Origin: Caldifarciminota bacterium
Lineage (GTDB): Bacteria; Hydrothermota; Hydrothermia; LBFQ01; DSFT01
DNA length: 7,917 nucleotides
Assembly: GCA_015494735.1 (NCBI GenBank)
Contig: WGAQ01000144.1
Coordinates: 1-7,917, forward strand
Direction: 5' to 3'
Translations under genes and position numbers: made by a program
The notes under the pieces: model-generated
Databases searched by the model: none
Seen by the model: only the letters and a program-made list of their open reading frames with translations
Told to the model about the DNA's origin: nothing
Shown: in pieces, positions 6,404 through 7,917 of the stretch
How the letters are laid out: every line of letters starts with the position of its first letter
How positions within the stretch are numbered: the stretch's first letter is position 1

Positions 6404-7333
6404 TCATGGAAGGATATGGGTTCCTGTCTTCCCCTCCAGCGCATCACCGAACCTGTACAGGGAGGTGATTATGGCCCGCTTTCCACCCCTGCGGAGAAAA
6501 TCGATGACAGCCTTCACCTTTGGCCCCATATTTCCCGGGGGGAAGTGCCCTTCCCCATAGTACTTCTCCAGTTCATCGACCCTTACCCGGTCCAGGGGCT
6601 TCTGCTGTGGACTGCCGTAATTGAGATACACCTTCTCCACCTCTGTCAGGATGATGAGGGTATCGGCCCCTATCTGGGACGCCAGGCGGGCAGATGCCAG
6701 GTCCTTATCGATGACCGCCTCCACTCCCCTGATCTGACCATCCTCCACCACCACGGGAATCCCGCCACCTCCGGCGGCTATGACGACGAAACCGGACTTC
6801 AAAAGGGCCGAAACTGCATCGGCGTTGAGCACCTCCATGGGCTCGGGCGATGGAACCACCACCCTCCATCCCCTGTCGGCATCCTCCCTGAAAGTCCAGC
6901 CGTACTTCTTCCTCAATTCCTCCGCCTCCTCCCTGCTGAAGAACCTCCCCACGTACTTCGTGGGATTCTGGAATGCGGGGTCGCCGGCATCCACCCTGAC
7001 CAGGGTCACGAGGGTGGCTATGGACTTATGCTCCCCATGCCGGAGAAAGACGTTCCTCAAATTCTTCTCCAGAAGGTATCCTATCCAGCCCTGAGTCTCC
7101 GCATTGAGGTAATCCAAGCTCATCGTGAACACCTTTCCGGATGTGAAGACATTTCGAAAGAACTCCTCCCCCACCTGGGGACCATTTCCGTGGGTTATGA
7201 CCACCTCGTTTTCCAGAAGAAAATCGTACAGGGATTCGGCAGCGATGCGGGCATTCTTCTCATGGGTTTCGATGTCGAAGGGCTCTCCCTTCCTGCGAAG
7301 AGCATTGCCTCCAAGTGCAACAACAGCACGCAT
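6404..7333 (-). CDS. arcC: Carbamate kinase
   Basis: Carbamate kinase interconverts carbamoyl phosphate plus ADP with carbamate plus ATP, and usually gives the ATP-yielding last step of arginine deiminase, agmatine or allantoin catabolism. The 309 residues match the family length of about 310. Amino-acid kinase fold signatures are visible: ALGGNAL (6-12), THGNGPQVG (48-56), NPTKYVGRFF (123-132, the NPTKPIGPFY region), VVVPSPEP (158-165), AAGGGGIPV (186-194), VIDKDLASARLA (207-218), a GNMGPKVKA segment (267-275) and GKTGT (301-305). No deiminase or carbamoyltransferase gene lies in the window, so the pathway it serves is unknown; in some thermophiles related enzymes work toward carbamoyl phosphate synthesis. 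It lies 19 nt after the membrane-protein gene and could be co-transcribed with it, though it also has its own TAAACT box 7 nt before ATG. Confidence 0.95.
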   Translation of the reverse strand: MRAVVALGGNALRRKGEPFDIETHEKNARIAAESLYDFLLENEVVITHGNGPQVGEEFFRNVFTSGKVFTMSLDYLNAETQGWIGYLLEKNLRNVFLRHGEHKSIATLVTLVRVDAGDPAFQNPTKYVGRFFSREEAEELRKKYGWTFREDADRGWRVVVPSPEPMEVLNADAVSALLKSGFVVIAAGGGGIPVVVEDGQIRGVEAVIDKDLASARLASQIGADTLIILTEVEKVYLNYGSPQQKPLDRVRVDELEKYYGEGHFPPGNMGPKVKAVIDFLRRGGKRAIITSLYRFGDALEGKTGTHILP

Positions 7334-7340
7334 GCCCAGA

Positions 7341-7346
7341 AGTTTA
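7341..7346 (-). promoter_or_regulatory. Candidate -10 box (TAAACT) of carbamate kinase
   Basis: TAAACT on the minus strand, 7 nt before ATG, within the 19-nt gap after the membrane-protein gene. It matches TATAAT at 4 of 6 positions, so it is the weakest of the five boxes. The bases between it and ATG (TCTGGGC) contain no Shine-Dalgarno; the nearest GAGG lies too far upstream to serve the start. Confidence 0.35.
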
Positions 7347-7352
7347 AAGACC

Positions 7353-7917
7353 TCAATCCTCCCACTGGGCGATGAAGTTGGTAATGAGGAAGGTCACGAA
7401 GAAGATTCCACGGGATGTGGAGTCGTACCCCATGAGGAAAAATAGGTCCCCCAGGAGATATGTGATAACGGCGATAATTCCGGCAAACCATCTCCTTCCC
7501 AGGTCACTACCCACATAGGCATAGAGGTTCATGAAGGTGAGGGTGAATATGACCACATCGACCGCACCGATCAGCAGCTTCCATCCATGAAGACCAGTGG
7601 CAAGGTGAACCCCCAGAACCGTAAGGGTGGAAACCACAAATGCCCCGATAGAGGCGGCTATCCTCCATCCGGAGAACCTTATTCCCCTCGAAAGGACTCC
7701 AAGGAACATGAAGAGGACAGCAAGGAGGAGAAATAATCTGCCCAGTATATGCACGGCGTGGATGCCGGTGAACACACCAACTCCGAGGAGTCCGAAACCG
7801 CTGAATATGAGCCAGAATTTCCCCCTCAGGGTATCGAAACCAAGGGTGTATCCCTTGTAAAGGGAAGAAATCGCAAAGAGGATTCCCCCGAAGAGAAGAA
7901 CAGACGGAAGCAAATCC
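7353..7917 (-). CDS. Multi-pass membrane protein of unknown function (5' partial)
   Basis: The frame is open through the right edge, so the true start is probably outside; a TTG at 7913 lies in frame but nothing supports it as a start. Counting from that codon, about seven hydrophobic segments are visible, near 2-19, 32-48, 53-74, 84-103, 112-131, 142-162 and 168-181, joined by short loops containing Arg/Lys. There is one conspicuous pair of His in the third segment (IHAVH, 51-55) and one in the fourth to fifth loop (GVHLATGLHG, 101-110). I do not recognise a family. The protein ends in an acidic QWED tail. It is close enough to carbamate kinase (19 nt) for co-transcription, but a transporter role is not shown by any motif. 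Confidence 0.8.
   Translation of the reverse strand, partial: DLLPSVLLFGGILFAISSLYKGYTLGFDTLRGKFWLIFSGFGLLGVGVFTGIHAVHILGRLFLLLAVLFMFLGVLSRGIRFSGWRIAASIGAFVVSTLTVLGVHLATGLHGWKLLIGAVDVVIFTLTFMNLYAYVGSDLGRRWFAGIIAVITYLLGDLFFLMGYDSTSRGIFFVTFLITNFIAQWED

Noticed and set aside
7334..7370. GCCCAG and CTGGGC inverted repeat flanking the carbamate kinase start region
   Set aside because: Only 6 bp with a 25-nt loop, partly inside the membrane-protein gene; weak and easily coincidental.
6368..7375. 335-codon rightward open frame opposite carbamate kinase
   Set aside because: Aligned antisense of a fully conserved enzyme; the sequence shows no protein-family features.

Overview
The window carries six genes. 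One runs rightward and is cut at the left edge (1-1332). Five more, plus the boundary-cut gene at the right edge counted among them, run leftward from 7917 to 1334: a multi-pass membrane protein, carbamate kinase, an eRF1-like (baeRF-type) protein with a GGQ tripeptide, a nitroreductase-family flavoprotein, RecG helicase, and a two-lobed GNAT-like protein. Coding density is very high; the longest gap between genes is 78 nt, and I see no tRNA, rRNA, CRISPR, IS element or attachment site.

The organism looks bacterial. RecG and the TAnAnT boxes 6-9 nt before start codons fit bacteria; an archaeal TATA box would sit much further upstream. The first gene ends in a type IX secretion (Por)-type sorting tail, which points to the Bacteroidetes/FCB group or to uncultured lineages carrying such tails (candidate division WOR-3 or Hydrothermae, for example). 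Frequent AGG/AGA arginine and ATA isoleucine codons, and a RecG C-terminus reminiscent of the Thermotoga enzyme, suggest a thermophile. This placement is inference.

Region by region: 1-1332 encodes the C-terminal part of a secreted beta-propeller (VCBS/FG-GAP) protein. It converges on the GNAT-like gene with one base between stop codons. On the minus strand, gene gaps from right to left are 19, 34, 78, 28 and 46 nt. Two gaps hold GC-rich hairpins placed 2 nt after the preceding stop codon: a good terminator after the eRF1-like gene and a weaker one after carbamate kinase. The block is therefore probably not one simple operon.

The most striking regulatory signal is that all five complete minus-strand genes have a TAnAnT box 6, 7, 7, 9 or 9 nt before ATG and none has a Shine-Dalgarno sequence. 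This is what genes transcribed as leaderless mRNAs look like. The nitroreductase box is embedded in a perfect 9+9 bp inverted repeat, a likely operator. The genes do not form an obvious pathway: they are housekeeping functions in DNA repair (RecG), probable translation quality control (eRF1-like), carbamoyl-phosphate/ATP metabolism (carbamate kinase) and redox (nitroreductase). The eRF1-like GGQ protein is the best candidate for poorly described biology.
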